Shown here: positions 13,461 to 28,400 of the stretch, in pieces
Layout: the number at the start of each line of letters is the position of its first letter
Position numbering within the stretch: the first letter of the stretch is position 1
The notes under the pieces: model-generated
What the model saw: only the letters and a program-made list of their open reading frames with translations
Told to the model about the DNA's origin: nothing
Database searches by the model: none
Source: Diadema setosum
Taxonomy: Eukaryota; Echinodermata; Echinoidea; Diadematoida; Diadematidae
Reading direction: 5' to 3'
NCBI RefSeq assembly: GCF_964275005.1
Contig: NC_092705.1
Span: forward strand, 23,056,980 to 23,120,979
Length of the DNA stretch: 64,000 bases
Made by a program: the position numbers and the translations under genes

Positions 13461-16267
13461 TGCCAAGTCACCTTCATGTCCAGAAATGAAATGGTTTTTG
13501 TCAGTCATCAAATGATTTCATGTTCGGCGCTACTGCCAGTATAAGTGCTGTCTCAACACGAGCACCAGCAAAAATCTTGAGCTTGAAATCAGTTGGTGTT
13601 TGGAGATTGACCTCAAAATTATGATGTACAGGGTAGTTCCAGTAGCTAGTGTTGAGCCTGGTGCTGTCTGTTGATCCAAGTTTCAGTACACTGGACTCCT
13701 GGTTATAACAAATTCCTTGGGACCGGCAGTTTTCTTTGGTTATATTAAAATGTCATTATAACCGAACAGAATAAAAAAAAAAACAAAACAAAACAAAACA
13801 GAATGAATAATGTTGCAACCTGAATTTTTACTACAGGTGTACGTTGTGTCCGGAAATTTGTTACAACTATAACCGTGTTCGTTACAATGGGAGTGCACTG
13901 TATTCTTGGTGACATACAAATAGCCAAGTGATTTTTCCGTATTGGGTTACACCTGCCCCTAGGGATTACCAAAGTTGTAGTTACAGGTTCGGTGTTGATG
14001 TTAGTGTTGCTATAATGATGTCCATGGATGCACGTCCTCATTCGCATCTCACATCAAGTACGTATGTGCATAGCCTATGCTAATGCAATAGTCGTCCGTA
14101 GAAAATACAAGTGCATTGACACTATGTTAGCAGCCTTTGTTCTGCCCTACCCTTCAGTCTGAATTTGTCCCTTTGCTCAGTTATTGTATGTTCCTATGGC
14201 ATGTGCACATTTGTATTCTTTCTGTCAAATACCATAGAAACCCCACTGTATAAAGGCCCTCGACACCAGAAATTGTGCAGTTTATCTGGTTCTTTCTTTG
14301 TTTAGTTGCTAGAAATGAAGGAATTTGTTTTATGCGGGGGCAGAGAAAAGCAGTTTTCTACAATCTGGTGCTGTGTTTTATCGTGATTTAAGGCATCATT
14401 TATACGTGTACAATGTACCCTTCTACCATTAAGGATATCAAATGCTTTAGTAAAATACTGTGCATGCTCATTGCATTGTATTGCTTTCTGCATTAGTCAT
14501 GTGTATGTTTTATTTTTGAGTGACAGTTTTTTAAATCTTTATTGGGAGGGTGGAGGAATGGGTGATATAGGATGCTAAGGCAGAAATTGTGTCATGATGT
14601 TTTTATGTTACAGCATGATAATATTACACAGTTGTATTTCTTCAGCTGCAATTGAGTCTGATAAGCATAAATGTTATTTCTCTGTGAACAGTGTGCAATG
14701 TTTGCACTGCATTGTGTCAGCATTTATAGCAAATACATGTCTTATGATGAGAAATTTAGACAGATTTAAACACACAAAGTAAACTACATTGAATCTTCGT
14801 ATGCTACAATTCTTTATTTCAGTTAGTAAAATATCTACAAAATCATACACACACAAAATGCACCCTCTATTCATGACAGTATAAGTTGCATGTGAATACA
14901 AATACAAGTCAAGTAACATGAATAAGATATCAGTGCTCAATAAATATTATACAGAGGGTACACATAGACACTTGCAAACAAAACACTCGGACACACATTA
15001 ACATTTATTTACCAAAAAAAAAAAAAAAAAAGTTACACAGTATTGGAACAGCCTTATATCACTGTCTTGTAGAAATTCATTCATTATCTGCAAGAGGAGA
15101 ACCTTTCGTAATTGAAGTTGTGTGCAACTGTTATAGTATATCAGATGACAAATGGGTGGAAGGGGAAGTGTGGGGAGAATCGCACAAAATCTAAATGACC
15201 AACTCTCAAAGGGTTGCCTTAAGCGCGATGATACAAGCAAAGACGGATGAGAAATGTATGAGTCCAGCCAAAACGTATCACAATAGGATACCCTGTATAT
15301 TGCAACATATAGGTTGTGCATAAAGAAAAATTTTAAAGATGTTCATTATGTGAACTTTTTTTTTTTTTTGGGGGGGGGGTGGTTGTTTTTGTTTTGTTTT
15401 CTCAGGTTTCGGACAGAAAAAGGACAAAAATATGAGCAATACAGCTGTATTTCAAACAATGGAAGAGCAAGTTTCTGTCTCATAATGGATGATGTTACAG
15501 CAATCTTGGTCTCTTTGACTAGAGTCATTACATTCCAAACTAATTATATTATGTTGAAAATCACTGTCTGGAAACATGGTATTTTATTTTATTATAAAAT
15601 GCAATAATGATGTTGAAGAACGGGCAATATCGCCTTGTAACCACTGCCCATGTGTCCACTGAACAGACTTCTGGACGTCTGCAGATGATGCCGATTTTAT
15701 GATTTTATTTTGGCTCCGATTTTGCCCAAAGACACGGATCTCTTACCTTGGACTGTATCAATGCATTCAAAGTGATTTTTTTCTCTCTCTTGAGGGTGAG
15801 TTCACCTGTAAAAAAAATTAATATTTATGTTGCTTTTGCTTCCCCAATTGAGATTATACTTCTTGAAACACCCCAAAGGTTAAGAGCCGTGTGTAAAGTC
15901 TTTTTAATCAATTTAAGATGTAGGACACTAAGGTATGAGAAGATACGTAGTATTTCAAATCATATTGAGTTATCATTATACTGATTTTGTCGTCTTGGAT
16001 GCTCGGTTGCCTTTTGTTTTAGTTTTTTGCTTTTTTTTTTTAATGAAGAATCAAACACATGCAGCTTTCACTGAAAGATTATGACTTTTGTTATTTTCTG
16101 AATTACAATTTTTTTTTTTTTCGATTTTACGAATATGAAACTGTCAGAATTTAGTGCCAGTTGTTTTATAGTTTGCTTGTGTACATTTTGTTTTACACCA
16201 AGGGGATATTGACTGACTCTTGAAAGTGTACAGTTCAGGTTGAAATTCCATGGACAGTTTACCTCAA

Positions 16268-16484
16268 GGGCCCGAATTCACGAAGGTGGTACAATCTTTG
16301 CCCATGGTTCAAAGACCGTAGTTTTGTATGGGGTGCCAAATGTCGCATGGCCTATTTCGTTACGAAATCAGTCATTTCGTAACGAAATAGGCCATGCGAC
16401 ACTTAGCGCCCCATACAAAACTACGGTCTTTGTCAATGGTTTAAACCATGGACAAAAATTGCACCACCTTCGTGAATTCGGGCC
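16268..16484. mobile_element. Long near-perfect palindromic MITE (about 215 bp)
   Basis: Starting at GGGCCCGAATTCACGAAGGT and ending at its inverse (ACCTTCGTGAATTCGGGCC), the two arms of about 105 bases are almost fully complementary around a 5-base loop (CAGTC) in the middle of ATTTCGTAACGAAAT. Arm differences are few single-base changes and a short indel. There is no reading frame of note. The structure is that of a foldback/MITE element and could form a very long cruciform or dsRNA hairpin. Confidence 0.8.
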
Positions 16485-17166
16485 TGAGAGCCCCCTCCTA
16501 GACAGGTGTATTCCGAGTGGGACAGCTACCCCGGGACAATAATATTCATTGTGTCATTGTGGAACAATGATTTCATTTGACCAATGAGACCCGTCTACTA
16601 GTACGTGTGTTCTCTTAAAAAGTTTGCGCTCAGGTACAATTACCGTGGGACGACTTCCACAACATGGACATTTCCCCTTACTCAGACTCCTCAAATCATT
16701 GCCCAGAGAACCATAGAGCCCAGGATAATCGTCCACAAGGGCATCAGATTAAGATGTATTGCTGTAAAACGTGAAAGAAATTTACGGTCCTAGAAGAAGT
16801 ACGATGGAAATTTGGCATAGAGGAGATCTGGAATGACGAAATATCTGATGACACAAAATTGCAACTTTCAGTCCTAACAGGGAAAGTTTCATTGCTCTTA
16901 TGGATAATTTTTGGTGGCTGTTACAACACAATACCTGGTATGATGAGCAAAGTTCTCACCTAAACTGCCTCTCCATATCAAACTTCCGATTTAAAACATC
17001 GGTCGCTACTCCCTCCTATGTGTCTAAGAATGCGAAAGGATTCTTAAGTCAATGGTAACTGATATGCGGCAATGGTTTGGCTGGTATGAAGGCGTGGTCT
17101 TTCCTTTCGTCCATGGTGTTTTCTTTCGATACTGTTCATTGTTTAATATCGACATCATTCCCCATC

Positions 17167-19862
17167 TCATCTGATCGTTCTCGTGATGAAACTCTTGACC
17201 GGGTCCTTGCTCTTCGTGGTCGTCGACGATTTCTTCGTCTTCTCGTGGGCGAAGCAGTTCCAGAATCGCAGCGTCTCGTCTGCTGCCGCCGACACCACGG
17301 TGGTCTCGTCTGGTGACAGACACATGGTGAGTACTCGGTTGGTGTGACCTGCAGGTTGGTATGGATGCAGGAGAAGGTTGGTGTTAATGGGAATGGGCTT
17401 TGTGCAGATGAAAGGAGGTTAGTGTTCATGGGAAGATGTTTGTGTGTAAAATGAAAAGGTTGGTGTCAATGGGGGGGGGGGGATGGTGTTCATGGGAAGA
17501 GGTTTGGGGGAATGAAAGGACATTGGTGTCAGTAGGAATAAGAGGTTGGTGTTAGTGGGAAGATGCTTGTGTGTAAAATGAAAACAGGTTGGTTTCAATA
17601 GGAAGAAGTTGGTGTTGACGGGAAGATGTTTGTGTATAAAATGAAACACGTTAGTGTGAATGGGAAGAGATTGGTGTTTATGGGAAGACGTTTGTGTAAA
17701 GGAAAAGAGGTTGGTGTCAATGGGAAGGAAATTGGTATTAATGGGAAGAGGTTTGTGTAAATGAAAGGAGGTTATAAGTGTTAGTAGGAAGAGCTTGGTG
17801 TTGGTGGGAAGATGTTTGTGTATAAAATAAAACGGGTTGGTGTAAATGGAAAGAGGTTGGAGTTAATGAGAAGACGTTTGTTTATATGAAAACAGGTTGG
17901 TGTCACTGGGAAGAGATTGGTGTTTATGGAAAGAGGTTTGTGCAAATAAAAAGAGGTTGTCGATGGGAAGGATATTTGTGTTAAAGAGGTTTGTGAAAAT
18001 GAAAATACGTTGCGTTAATGGGAAGAAATTTGTGCTTATCGGAAGAGTTTGTGCAAAGGGGAAGAGAGTGTAAAAAATGGAAAGAAATTGATGTATACTG
18101 GAATAATTTGGTGTCAAAGAGAATAGGTCGGTGTAAGTGAAAAGACACTGATTTCGATGGGAAGAGGTCGATTTAGAAAGATATTTGTACAATAAAATGC
18201 AAGACTTTGGTGTAAGAAGGTGGTGTAAGAAGTTGATCATAATACATGCTCAAATGGCAAGCTGCCCGGAATTTTCTCCAACACTTTCTCTTACAATTCC
18301 AGCGTAACACAGTAGCTTCTTTGTGTCTTGGTTTGTAATTACATGTACACCGTACAGTAATATTATGATCTTTTTGACGTTGTGGATAGGAGGATACAGT
18401 TTTAATACATTGTACATATCGGCTCCTCAGTGCACGTGGAAGCATTACGATTGCACTTACAGATTACACGGGTCAATTTAGGGAGTATTAAGGTCGAACG
18501 TTATGTCGCAGCTATAGCAATGGTCATGAATGGGCCTGACACTAGGAATTGAATTTTACATTATGACTTGCACATGCCTTTGAGATCACAAATCCGCTCC
18601 ATGGTGGTGAACTTCCAAATGGTCAGCTGATTCTGGGCGTAGCCATGTCCCGTGACCAGCTCCTTGTATGCACGTGACCACAAAATAGAGCTCACCTGTG
18701 ATGTTCATTGGAGTCGAGAAAAAATTATAGAACACAGAGTTAAGAAGAACCCATTACGTACCATAATTTCCCCGTAGCGTGGCGCTGAACTAATTAGTAT
18801 GAAGAAAAACAAGTCTTCTTCTTCTCCTCCACCATTACTTCTGCTTTTATTTCTCCGTCTTTCTTCTCCTCAACTTTCTCCGCCTCTGCCTTCTCTTCAA
18901 TCTTTTTCCCTCCCAAACGCCTCTATTTATCTTTTTTTTTTGCAGTCTTCTTCTCCTCCTTTTCCTCCTCTTCTATCTCGTTGTTCCATCTTTCTCCCTT
19001 CATATCGTTTTTTCTTCCAGTCTTTACTATAAAGCACCCTATCTCTTCCAGATGAAATTTTGTTACCTGAGACTTTGCGTCTGTTGTCTTGACGCAGAGT
19101 CCAGTCTGCGTGTTCCAGAAACGGATGGTCCGGTCGGCGGTTCCTCCACCACTAGCCAGGAGGTTGGGTTGCCATGGACACCAGCTAATAGCCTGCGGTT
19201 TTGAGATATCCATTCATTTTTCTATAAGATTTTGTAAAATATTGACAATTTATCGACGAGTGGCTGAACATGTAAAGGTGACACGTACGTAACACACTTA
19301 ATGCTGTAGAAACATACATGTAATCTGTACTAATTGATGCGCCCCCTCAATAATACCCCCCCCCCCCCCAAGAAAAAAAAAAAAAAAAAAAAAAAAAAAA
19401 CAACTTTAAACGGTTATACAAAAGTCAGTTGGGAATTGATATTTACTGATACGAATCCACATCATTAAACGCACATTTTCACTTCTTGTAATTCTATGCC
19501 CATAGTCACTCTGCATGAAAGTCTTAGTCAGGAGTGGATGAATGTACAATCCAGGTGAGAATAATAAAATTCAAAGCATGCAGTTGTTATCTGTCTCCTA
19601 GATACTGCATGCTGTATGCAATAAAGATACCTTTATCCATCTAATTATCTGTCTATCTGCCTATCTCTTTATTTCTCAATATTATATAATTGATATATAA
19701 GTATGTATCTATTTATTTCCCTATCTAGCTATCTATGCACCCATCATTTATGTATCTCTATCTGTCTACAATGTTTCTGTTCTTCTTTCAACTTACTTAT
19801 TTATATTTATTTATTTATTCATTCATTCATTCATTCATTCATTCATTCATTCATTCATTCAT

Positions 19863-19893
<31 letters not shown>

Positions 19894-20864
19894 TTCATTC
19901 ATTCATTTATGTATTTATCTATCCAATCTGACTATTTATGTATTTATCTATATACCCATCCATCCATCCATCCGTTTATCTATCTATCCATCTATCCATC
20001 TATCTATCTATCTATCTATCTATCTCTCTATCTATCACTTTGTACATCACCTTGACTGCTGCTTGGTGTTGAGTGAGCGAGAAGAGTGGCTCAGAACCTG
20101 CCAGGGCCCTGGACGAATCCCAAACGTTGAGGACGTTGTCGTTCCCGCCACTGGCCAGATATTTCCCGTCGGGACTCCAGGCCAAGCCGCAAACCTCCTG
20201 GCTGTGGACATCGTTGGCCGCCACTAAGTGGTCAGCGATCCGCACGTCGTGGTGGTGGACGCCCCCAGAGCGGGCTCCACTAAGCAAGAGGCAACCACAA
20301 CAACAACGGCAATGTTTATAATTTAGAGTATCACTCAGTAATCAATCATCACTTTAAACATCGTCATCATCATAATAGCAAGATCCTAATCTCAGTTGAA
20401 TTCCAATAATACAATGTCAGAGCTGCAAATCGTGCGCAAATGGGGCCTACCAACGCAAACAGACATTGGGATAGATCTACAAAAGAGCAAAATTGTCTGT
20501 ATTCTACCTATTTTTTCTCGCGTCAGAGGAACCCCACATTAATATTAGTCATGCTGCTCAACATAAATACATACTTGCATCAAACACTCTAAAATGAATG
20601 AAGAGGAATAATTCGTATAACGAAGAGTCATTGCTTGGTCTTAATTTACTCACAAGTCATCCAATCCATCAAGTCTACTCTTGCAATAAGTATGCCGTTT
20701 CCAGGAAAAACAACAACAACACAAAGTATCATTACCCGAGCAACGATAGCATCAGGACAACATAAGTGTCTTAAAAGACAAAAATGTTCCTTTCCCGTTA
20801 GCTGTGTTTTACTTTTTCATATCAGACAAGAGAAAATAATTCGAGGGAAATCTACAACAACAAC

Positions 20865-20915
<51 letters not shown>

Positions 20916-22407
20916 AATACTAATACTAATAATAATCATAATGATAATAATAATAATACGAATGATAATAATGATGATGATAATGTCTTATTTATCCAGG
21001 GTAGCCTCTCCAGTGTTGCCACTGCTCTACCAGAGGGCCCTGCCATTATTATTACTACAATGAACAGATTATAACGTTCATACACTACTAAAGATCTGTG
21101 AATGGAATGCAATAATATTGTGCTGCAATGTTTGAATGATGACATAATCCCTCCATACCTTGACAAAATGTAAGCATTCCAACTCAGAGACGCTACTCGC
21201 GTGGGATGTCCTTCCATACAGCGTAGACACTTGTGCTTGACAATATCCCACAGCTGAATTTCACGAAGAAATATCATGAATAATATAATAACATAATATA
21301 ATAGGGATGGTTATGACTAGAAAACATCACCACGTGATTCCGTGCAATAATATATCAACAGGCTGGCTGCAACAATTTCAAATTGACAACATCGATTCAG
21401 TGGCTTAACCTGTGTCATTAATGTGAGGTCCCGTTTCACAAATTAGTAGTACATCGACTATATGTAATGATAACTAGGGCATATTAACTTCCATGGCAAC
21501 AGCTCAGAAATAAATACTCGGTTGTGAATATCAATGAGCCGTTTGAAACGGTAACTTTAAACTATTGTAACGAACGACGATTACAGTTCAGTGTCTTTAA
21601 AGGACAAGTTCACCTTCATATACATATTATGTGGATTGAGTGAATGCAACAATATTAGTAGAACACATCAGTGAAACTTTGGGGAAAATCGGACAATCTG
21701 TTCAAAAGTTATGAATTTTTAAAGTATCTGTGTAGTCACTGCTGGATGAGAAGACTACTATAGTGTATGATGTCATATGCGTACAACCATATAAAGAAAA
21801 TAAAAAGAGAATTTCACAAAACTTTACTTTTTGAATTAAGTGCACATTTCTTCGACTTGTTACTGACATAATGTTAAGGGTAATATTATTCATTACCCTA
21901 CATTATGTCAGCTAACAAGTCGAAGAAATGTGCTCTTATTCAAAAGTCAAGTTGAGAAAATTATTTCTTTATCTTTCTTTACTATGGTTGTACTCATGTG
22001 ACATCATAACTATAGTAGTCTTCTCATCCAGCTTGAGTGAGCAGATACTTTCAAAAATTCATAACTTTTGAACAGATTGTCCGATTTCCTCCAAACTCTC
22101 AATGATGTGTTCTGCTAATATTGCTGCATTTACTCAACCCACATGTCTATGAAGGTGAACTTGTCCTTTAACTATGATGAGATCCCGTTGTGACGCGAAC
22201 TGGTGCGGGAAGTGCGCATGCAGGAAGAGGAAGTATGAATGATGGGAGGGCAGAGGTCGCGAGGCCACTGAGGAGGGAGAGGAGAGAGAGAGAGGTGCCA
22301 GAGATTGAGACGGCTATCAAAGCTATATGGATAGAGACATAGAGACATTATAGAGAGATGTAGAAAGGCGTTCAGCATATCTTGTTTCATGGTATAGTAA
22401 CGGCAAA

Positions 22408-22440
<33 letters not shown>

Positions 22441-25400
22441 GATGGTGGTGGTGACGGCGGCGTGATGTTGTTGATGATGACGATGACGATGATGATAATG
22501 ATGATGATGATGATGACGATGATGATAGTAATAATAGCTAGGTGGCAGGCTCCCTGGTGAGAACTTACCAGGACTTGACCTAACGAGTTGCCGACAGCAA
22601 TGACATCAGAGTCCTTCAGCCAGGCCAACGATGAGATGTAATCTCCGACGCTCTCCAACTGGAAAAGGTGGTCGATCTCGCCCGAGTTGGCGTTCCACAG
22701 GTAGACGGCATTGTCGAGAGCGATGGCGACAATGTTCTTCGAGCTCCAGTCCATCAGGTTTAAGTCTGTTTAGGGAAGCATCTAAAAAGATTAACTCCTC
22801 GTGTGCGGTGAATGCCGATAGGCACAGAAAACCCCATAGCGTTGTACACACCACGGCACTGGTACCCAAGGTCTCCGGAACAGAAAGGGGCCACTATCAG
22901 TGAAGTGCGTAGGGTTGATACGTAGTAATAATCCTCATCCCCCCCCCCCCCAAAAAAAAGCAAAAAAAAAACAAACAATAATATTATTCATGTTAGTCCC
23001 TATATCATTCAGAAGAATCATACTGCGTCGTCAATAAAGTAGTATAGATGCATTCATTATTCCCCAATACACTAGCCTTCCTCCTCTTTCCTGTGTGAGG
23101 TTTTCATTTCACAACTACGTTGACCTTCAACACCATAAGCAGTCCAATTGTGTTTGTCTTTGTCAATGCCGTTTCCAGTCCTACGTCGTAGCAGATAATA
23201 TATGGAAGCTTGTCGACAAAAATAGCGCCGTTAATAATAGTCGTACTGGCGGAATTATATCATTCGATTACTGTAATAATTACTGCGATATTATAAGAAC
23301 GAGTGAATAGTAGAAATGGCCCAATGAGGACAATGAAAACTATCATGAATACAGCGTAAATTTAACTACTTCTCTTAATAACGGCAATGGAAATATAGAC
23401 ATGAATTTTGATTTATTTATTGATTACATGATGAGAATATAATTATTTATCATTCTTTTTCATTATTCTCATTCTTATCATTATAATCATACTACAATGA
23501 AGAAAATAACAAAGGAAAGGAACGTGAAGAATGAGGACAAGTACTAGGTGTTGCAAAAAAATCCATTTTTGATCCTATATAGTTCAAAATCTGTATATTA
23601 GATGACACTGACATTGATATGAGCAATAGCTATATAGTTAACATTTTTCCTGGAGGTAATTTAAAAATGATAGCATGAATAAGTTTCATTCAATTCAAGA
23701 CTTATTTTGAAGTTAGGTTTCAGATTTTGCTCTGTTTTCAACCCTCTGTACAAAATTTTGATTTTGCACAGGGGTCAATTGGTGTGTACGGCAGTGTGTG
23801 GTTAACACCTTTACAATGGTCCTGAACAATGGCCAGGATCGATATGCTCTTTTACATATTCATGAAAAAATGCACTCACACAGCTAGTCTTTATTCATCC
23901 TGAAATGTAGTGTATGCAAGCTCATGAAAACGTGTGCTTATTTTTTTTCATGGGCATATTTTATCCTTTACCATGAGTCCATACTGAGTGCCCAGGGCAA
24001 TCCATCATGAATTATTAATAAAGCACTCGTGTACCTTGGAGCAAGAGTTCAGAAGCCTAGTCAGCAGAGGTCTGAAAAGGTGGTATTCGTGGTATTCATG
24101 TTTGTTCTGAGTCATTGTAAGCACACACTCACATACACATCATTGGTTCTTGTGTACAGATCAATTTTGTACAGAGGGTTCAAATTTGACCAAAATCTGG
24201 AACTTAACTTTAAAATCAATCATGAATTTAACGACACTGATTCATGCTCTCATGTTCAAAAAGCACCTCAAAATGAATTGTACATTATTCAGCTATTACT
24301 CATATCAATGACAGTGTTATCTGATGCAAGCGCGCCGAAACACTTTTTGTTTGTTTGTTTGTTTGTTTGTTTGTTTGTTTTTTTTTTTGGGGGGGGGGGG
24401 CAAAATCTCAGCGGGGGCACATTGTGACGATGTGAGATCCTCGGCGCGGGAGCGAAGCGAGTGAGCGGGGGGGGGGGGGGGGTGGAAAGGGGGATGCCCC
24501 CCCCCCACACACACACACACACACTTTAGGGAGCTTTTGTAAAACAGGGTACAGAAGTCGCGTTTATAGACCATTTCAAAGCAAATTTCTACGGAATTAA
24601 ACATAGTGAAATATAATCAGTTGGAAGGACTATGATCATAACATACGGGAGTACATTAATAATGTGATGGTGCGAGATCCTCGGCGAGAGAGCGAAGCGA
24701 GCGAGCGGGGGGGGGGGGACCCCCTCCCACCGTAGGGACTTTTTGTAAAAACAGAGTATAAAAGTCGCGTTTATAGAACATTTAAAAGCCTATTTCTAGG
24801 GAATTAACATATTGAAAAAAATGAGTTGGAAGGACCATGATCATAACATACGGGAGTACATTAATAATGTGATGGTGCGAGATCCTCGGCGAGAGAGCGA
24901 AGCGAGCGAGCGGGGGGGGGGGAGGGTGTGGGAGGGGGATACCCCTTCCACGGTAGGGACTTTTTGTAAAAACAGAGTATAAAAGTCGCGTTTATAGAAC
25001 GTTTAAAAGCAAATTTCTAGGGAATTAACATACTGAAAAAAAATCAGTTGGAAGTACCATGATCTTAACATACGGGGGTATATTATGTGATGGTGCGAGA
25101 TCCTCGTCGAGGGAGCGAAGCGACCGAGCAGGGGAGGGTGTGGAAGGGGGATACCCCCTCCCACGGTAGGGACTTTTTGTAAAAACAGACTATAAAAGTC
25201 GCTTTTATAGAGCATTTTAAATTAAATTTCTGAGTAAAAGAATAGTAAAAGAAATCACGGCGAAGGACTATGATAATAACTTGATATGAAAACTTTTCAT
25301 TTTACTATAAGTACGGGCAGAACGAGCGAGTCACTTTCACTTTGCAATTTATCTGAAATGTATTCATTAAAAGCTTAAACGTGATCGCATCGTTCGAACA

Positions 25401-28400
25401 ATAAAATATATTCTTATACTGCTAGAAAGCAGAGAAGAAAATGAAAAATGTAAGGTTTACTAAATGTATGTTTCAGCGGGCACACTCGAGGACACGAGGC
25501 TACCATCTATACACTAAATTTACTCATAAGTTACTATTAGTGTATAGATACAATAATGTATGTTGTTAGTGTATTATAATTTTCGCCCCGTAAGGGGCGA
25601 AAATTTTTGCATTATCAGTTATGAAATTACAACATTTAGACAAGAAATATGCCTTTATTGTTCATTTTGGTCTTTAAATCAGTGATTAATTATTTGTTAG
25701 AGGGGGCACTTTTGGGGGGGGGGGGGCAAAAACTCGTTTTGACCCCCCAACATTTTGTTTGGGGGGGGGGGGGGCAAGTGCCACCCCTGCCCCCCCCCCC
25801 CCCCCCCCCGCCTCCGGCGCTAGTTTTCAAACTATTAAGGATCAAAAGTGGGAAACGTTTTTTGTAACACCTAGTATAAGGAGTGTACTACTGACAAAAA
25901 TCATCCCGGAGGTCTGGGGCGTCAAGAATACGATCGGCCGACTGGGGGATGAAGCGGCTCGGACCTTTCTTTGGGCCTGTCGACTTGGACGAGCTGTACA
26001 GCACCTTCAGGTTGTTTGAGTAACCTGTGGATGAACACAGGGGTAGAGCAACTGTAGAGTATCTTGTCTTAGATTTTCACAGCATTTCCAGTCTTGCATA
26101 CATCTTCGAAAAAAGGGTCAAACTGCTGTTGCTGCTACTCTATAATAGGAATACATTGCACAAGATCAAAGACATGGCATCTTTCTCTCCTTGTTAGTCT
26201 ATTGCAAGATTTCATCGCTTATAATACAGTTTGCCAGCGGTGGTAGTTGCTACAACGGGCAAGCCTCGGGGAAGATTAGAGTAAGTTTTCTTGTTGATAG
26301 GAGCAGGAGTTTTTGTCTAAAATGTGTTAAGTCAAAAAAGACTGTAGAAAAGACGATATCATCATCGGCAGTAAATGGATTTCATGTGACAGACAATAAA
26401 ATGATTGCACATGTTTTGAATAAACAGATTCAGTCTGCATTCAATGATACTCAGTTCACTAATCTCCCACTGAACGATTCTTTATATACGTGTTCCAGTA
26501 ATGGAAAATTATTGTTTGTAATAGTTGATGAAGTACGTAAATTATGAAAGAACATTGATGTCAATGAATCCCAATTAGGACCAGATGGTTTACAACAAAA
26601 ATATTTGAAAGAAGGGGCTGAAGAATTAGCCAACTCTTTATGTCAGCTGTTATTTCAACGAATCCTTGTCTTCAGGAAAGCTGTCAGCTGACTGGCGTAG
26701 AGCGAACATTAATTGTCCTATATTTCAAGAAGGATTCGAAAAACGACCCAAGAAATTATCACCATATTTTTATGAACTCTATTGTGTGTAAGCTGCTTGA
26801 AAGAATTTCATGTAGTCGACTAAATATTGCTAATCACCTGACAGTGAATTACATTTTTGTGCGACGGTCATCACGGTTTCCGTAAAAAGCAGTCATGTGA
26901 GACTCAGGAAGTTATTCACGATTGGACAAGTGCTATGGACTCTGGCTGTCAAATGGATTTTTTTTTCTTTTTTATTTCGCTAAGGCATTCGATACTGTTC
27001 CGCATAGATTTATATTACGAATGATATAGTATCAAATATTCGTCTTTATGCAGACGACTGCATTTTGTACAGGCGTCTTAATTCACTTTAATAAGAATAA
27101 AATTATGATCATTTACAAGGAGAGCTTTCGGAAGAACTTTATAAGACTGTTAATTGTTCCGTGATTTGGTGTGTTTTCTTGACTTCGTTGCAAAAGATAC
27201 TTTACATTAAAGGCATAATTTACCATTTGCAGATGAAACAAAAACCCAGCATAAGTGCTTTAAAATAGTTCTAAAATGTGGGTTAGGGATAGAAACAACC
27301 ACTGTAAAGATATTAATCCGTAAAATTGGTGTTAAGTATTGTTAAATATACAGAAATCTCCTTATATTTCAGGCTTTATCGCGAAAATTTTATATGATAG
27401 GATGTTTTGTGGCACGTTCAGACCTAAACATATGCATTAAACGTTGTATCTTGAAAATTTGTTAAATCACTGTTCCCAAAGGTAAACTGGACCTTTAAAA
27501 GACAGAAGTATTTCAGCCGTATATTGTTCTACAGAATGATAAATAATATTGTAAACACCGGACACTGGATGAAATGATCATAATAAGAAAGTATATCACG
27601 TTTGCTAGAGCAGATTATTTCAAAGTTCTTTTTATCTCAATGATTGCACAAGAATGGAATTCATCACCAAGTAACATTGTAACCAGTACCATTGTAATCA
27701 TCTCTTTCTCCTTTAAAATATTTATTTAAAAAGTTTTTTTTTTTTTAGGTATGTGCATTTTTTACAATGTTTTGTTATGCACTAATCTTTCATTTTGGTG
27801 AACATTTAAACCCTATTCTTACTGACATAATATTAATATGCATATAGTTTTTCTGATATACTCATCCACTTTTTTATATGAAAATAATTAATAATCTTGT
27901 ATAACTTGCAATATTGTTTGTTTTATTTGATTATTCCTCTATTACAATATCACTTATTAACATGCTGACTATCCATTCTATGTGCAATGGTGTTCCGTAG
28001 GCCATAGCTAAATTTCACTTTTATTCTACTGTATTGTAAATATTAAAGTGTATTTAGATTTATGTATTTTAATGTTCCCATTCTTATTTCTGACTTGTTT
28101 AAATTGGTGAATGTATTTCAGGGATGCAGACAACCATGCGTATTCGTACATTTTGCAGCCGTAGACATGTTGTTTTAATTTGTCTGAATAAATACAATGG
28201 GTAATACTGACAAAGAAAATTGAATTAATACGTTGTAGATTGATTCTTTTTTCCCCTACAGTACAACTGATCATCTTTTGGGCTAACCACTAGTCCAACT
28301 ATATCCACTGGTCCACAAGGCAGTCAATCCAGACACCATTCTTTGGCCAAACCATGACGAGAGATCGCTTTCGGCTCCTCCTCCTCCGCTTTCTGCATTT

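Larger units (their letters stand above)
12219..17166. other. Convergent intergenic region between COPS6 and CDC20
   Basis: This holds the 3' UTRs of both flanking genes, whose ends I cannot place from sequence alone. No exon of a third gene is visible. It contains three palindromic elements (listed separately), a CA repeat preceded by a C run (13151-13180), and poly-A/T stretches near 13770, 15015, 15358 and 16110. The remainder is AT-rich unique-looking sequence. Confidence 0.6.

Noticed and set aside
18799-19032. Plus-strand ORF rich in Ser/Leu/Pro
   Set aside because: Pyrimidine-rich low-complexity DNA antisense to CDC20 intron 8, with no domain.
19703-20227. 174-aa plus-strand ORF
   Set aside because: It runs through tetranucleotide repeats and then antisense through a CDC20 exon.
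24420-25290. Possible CRISPR array
   Set aside because: Units are over 200 bp and repeat along their whole length; there are no short repeats with unique spacers, and the genome is eukaryotic.
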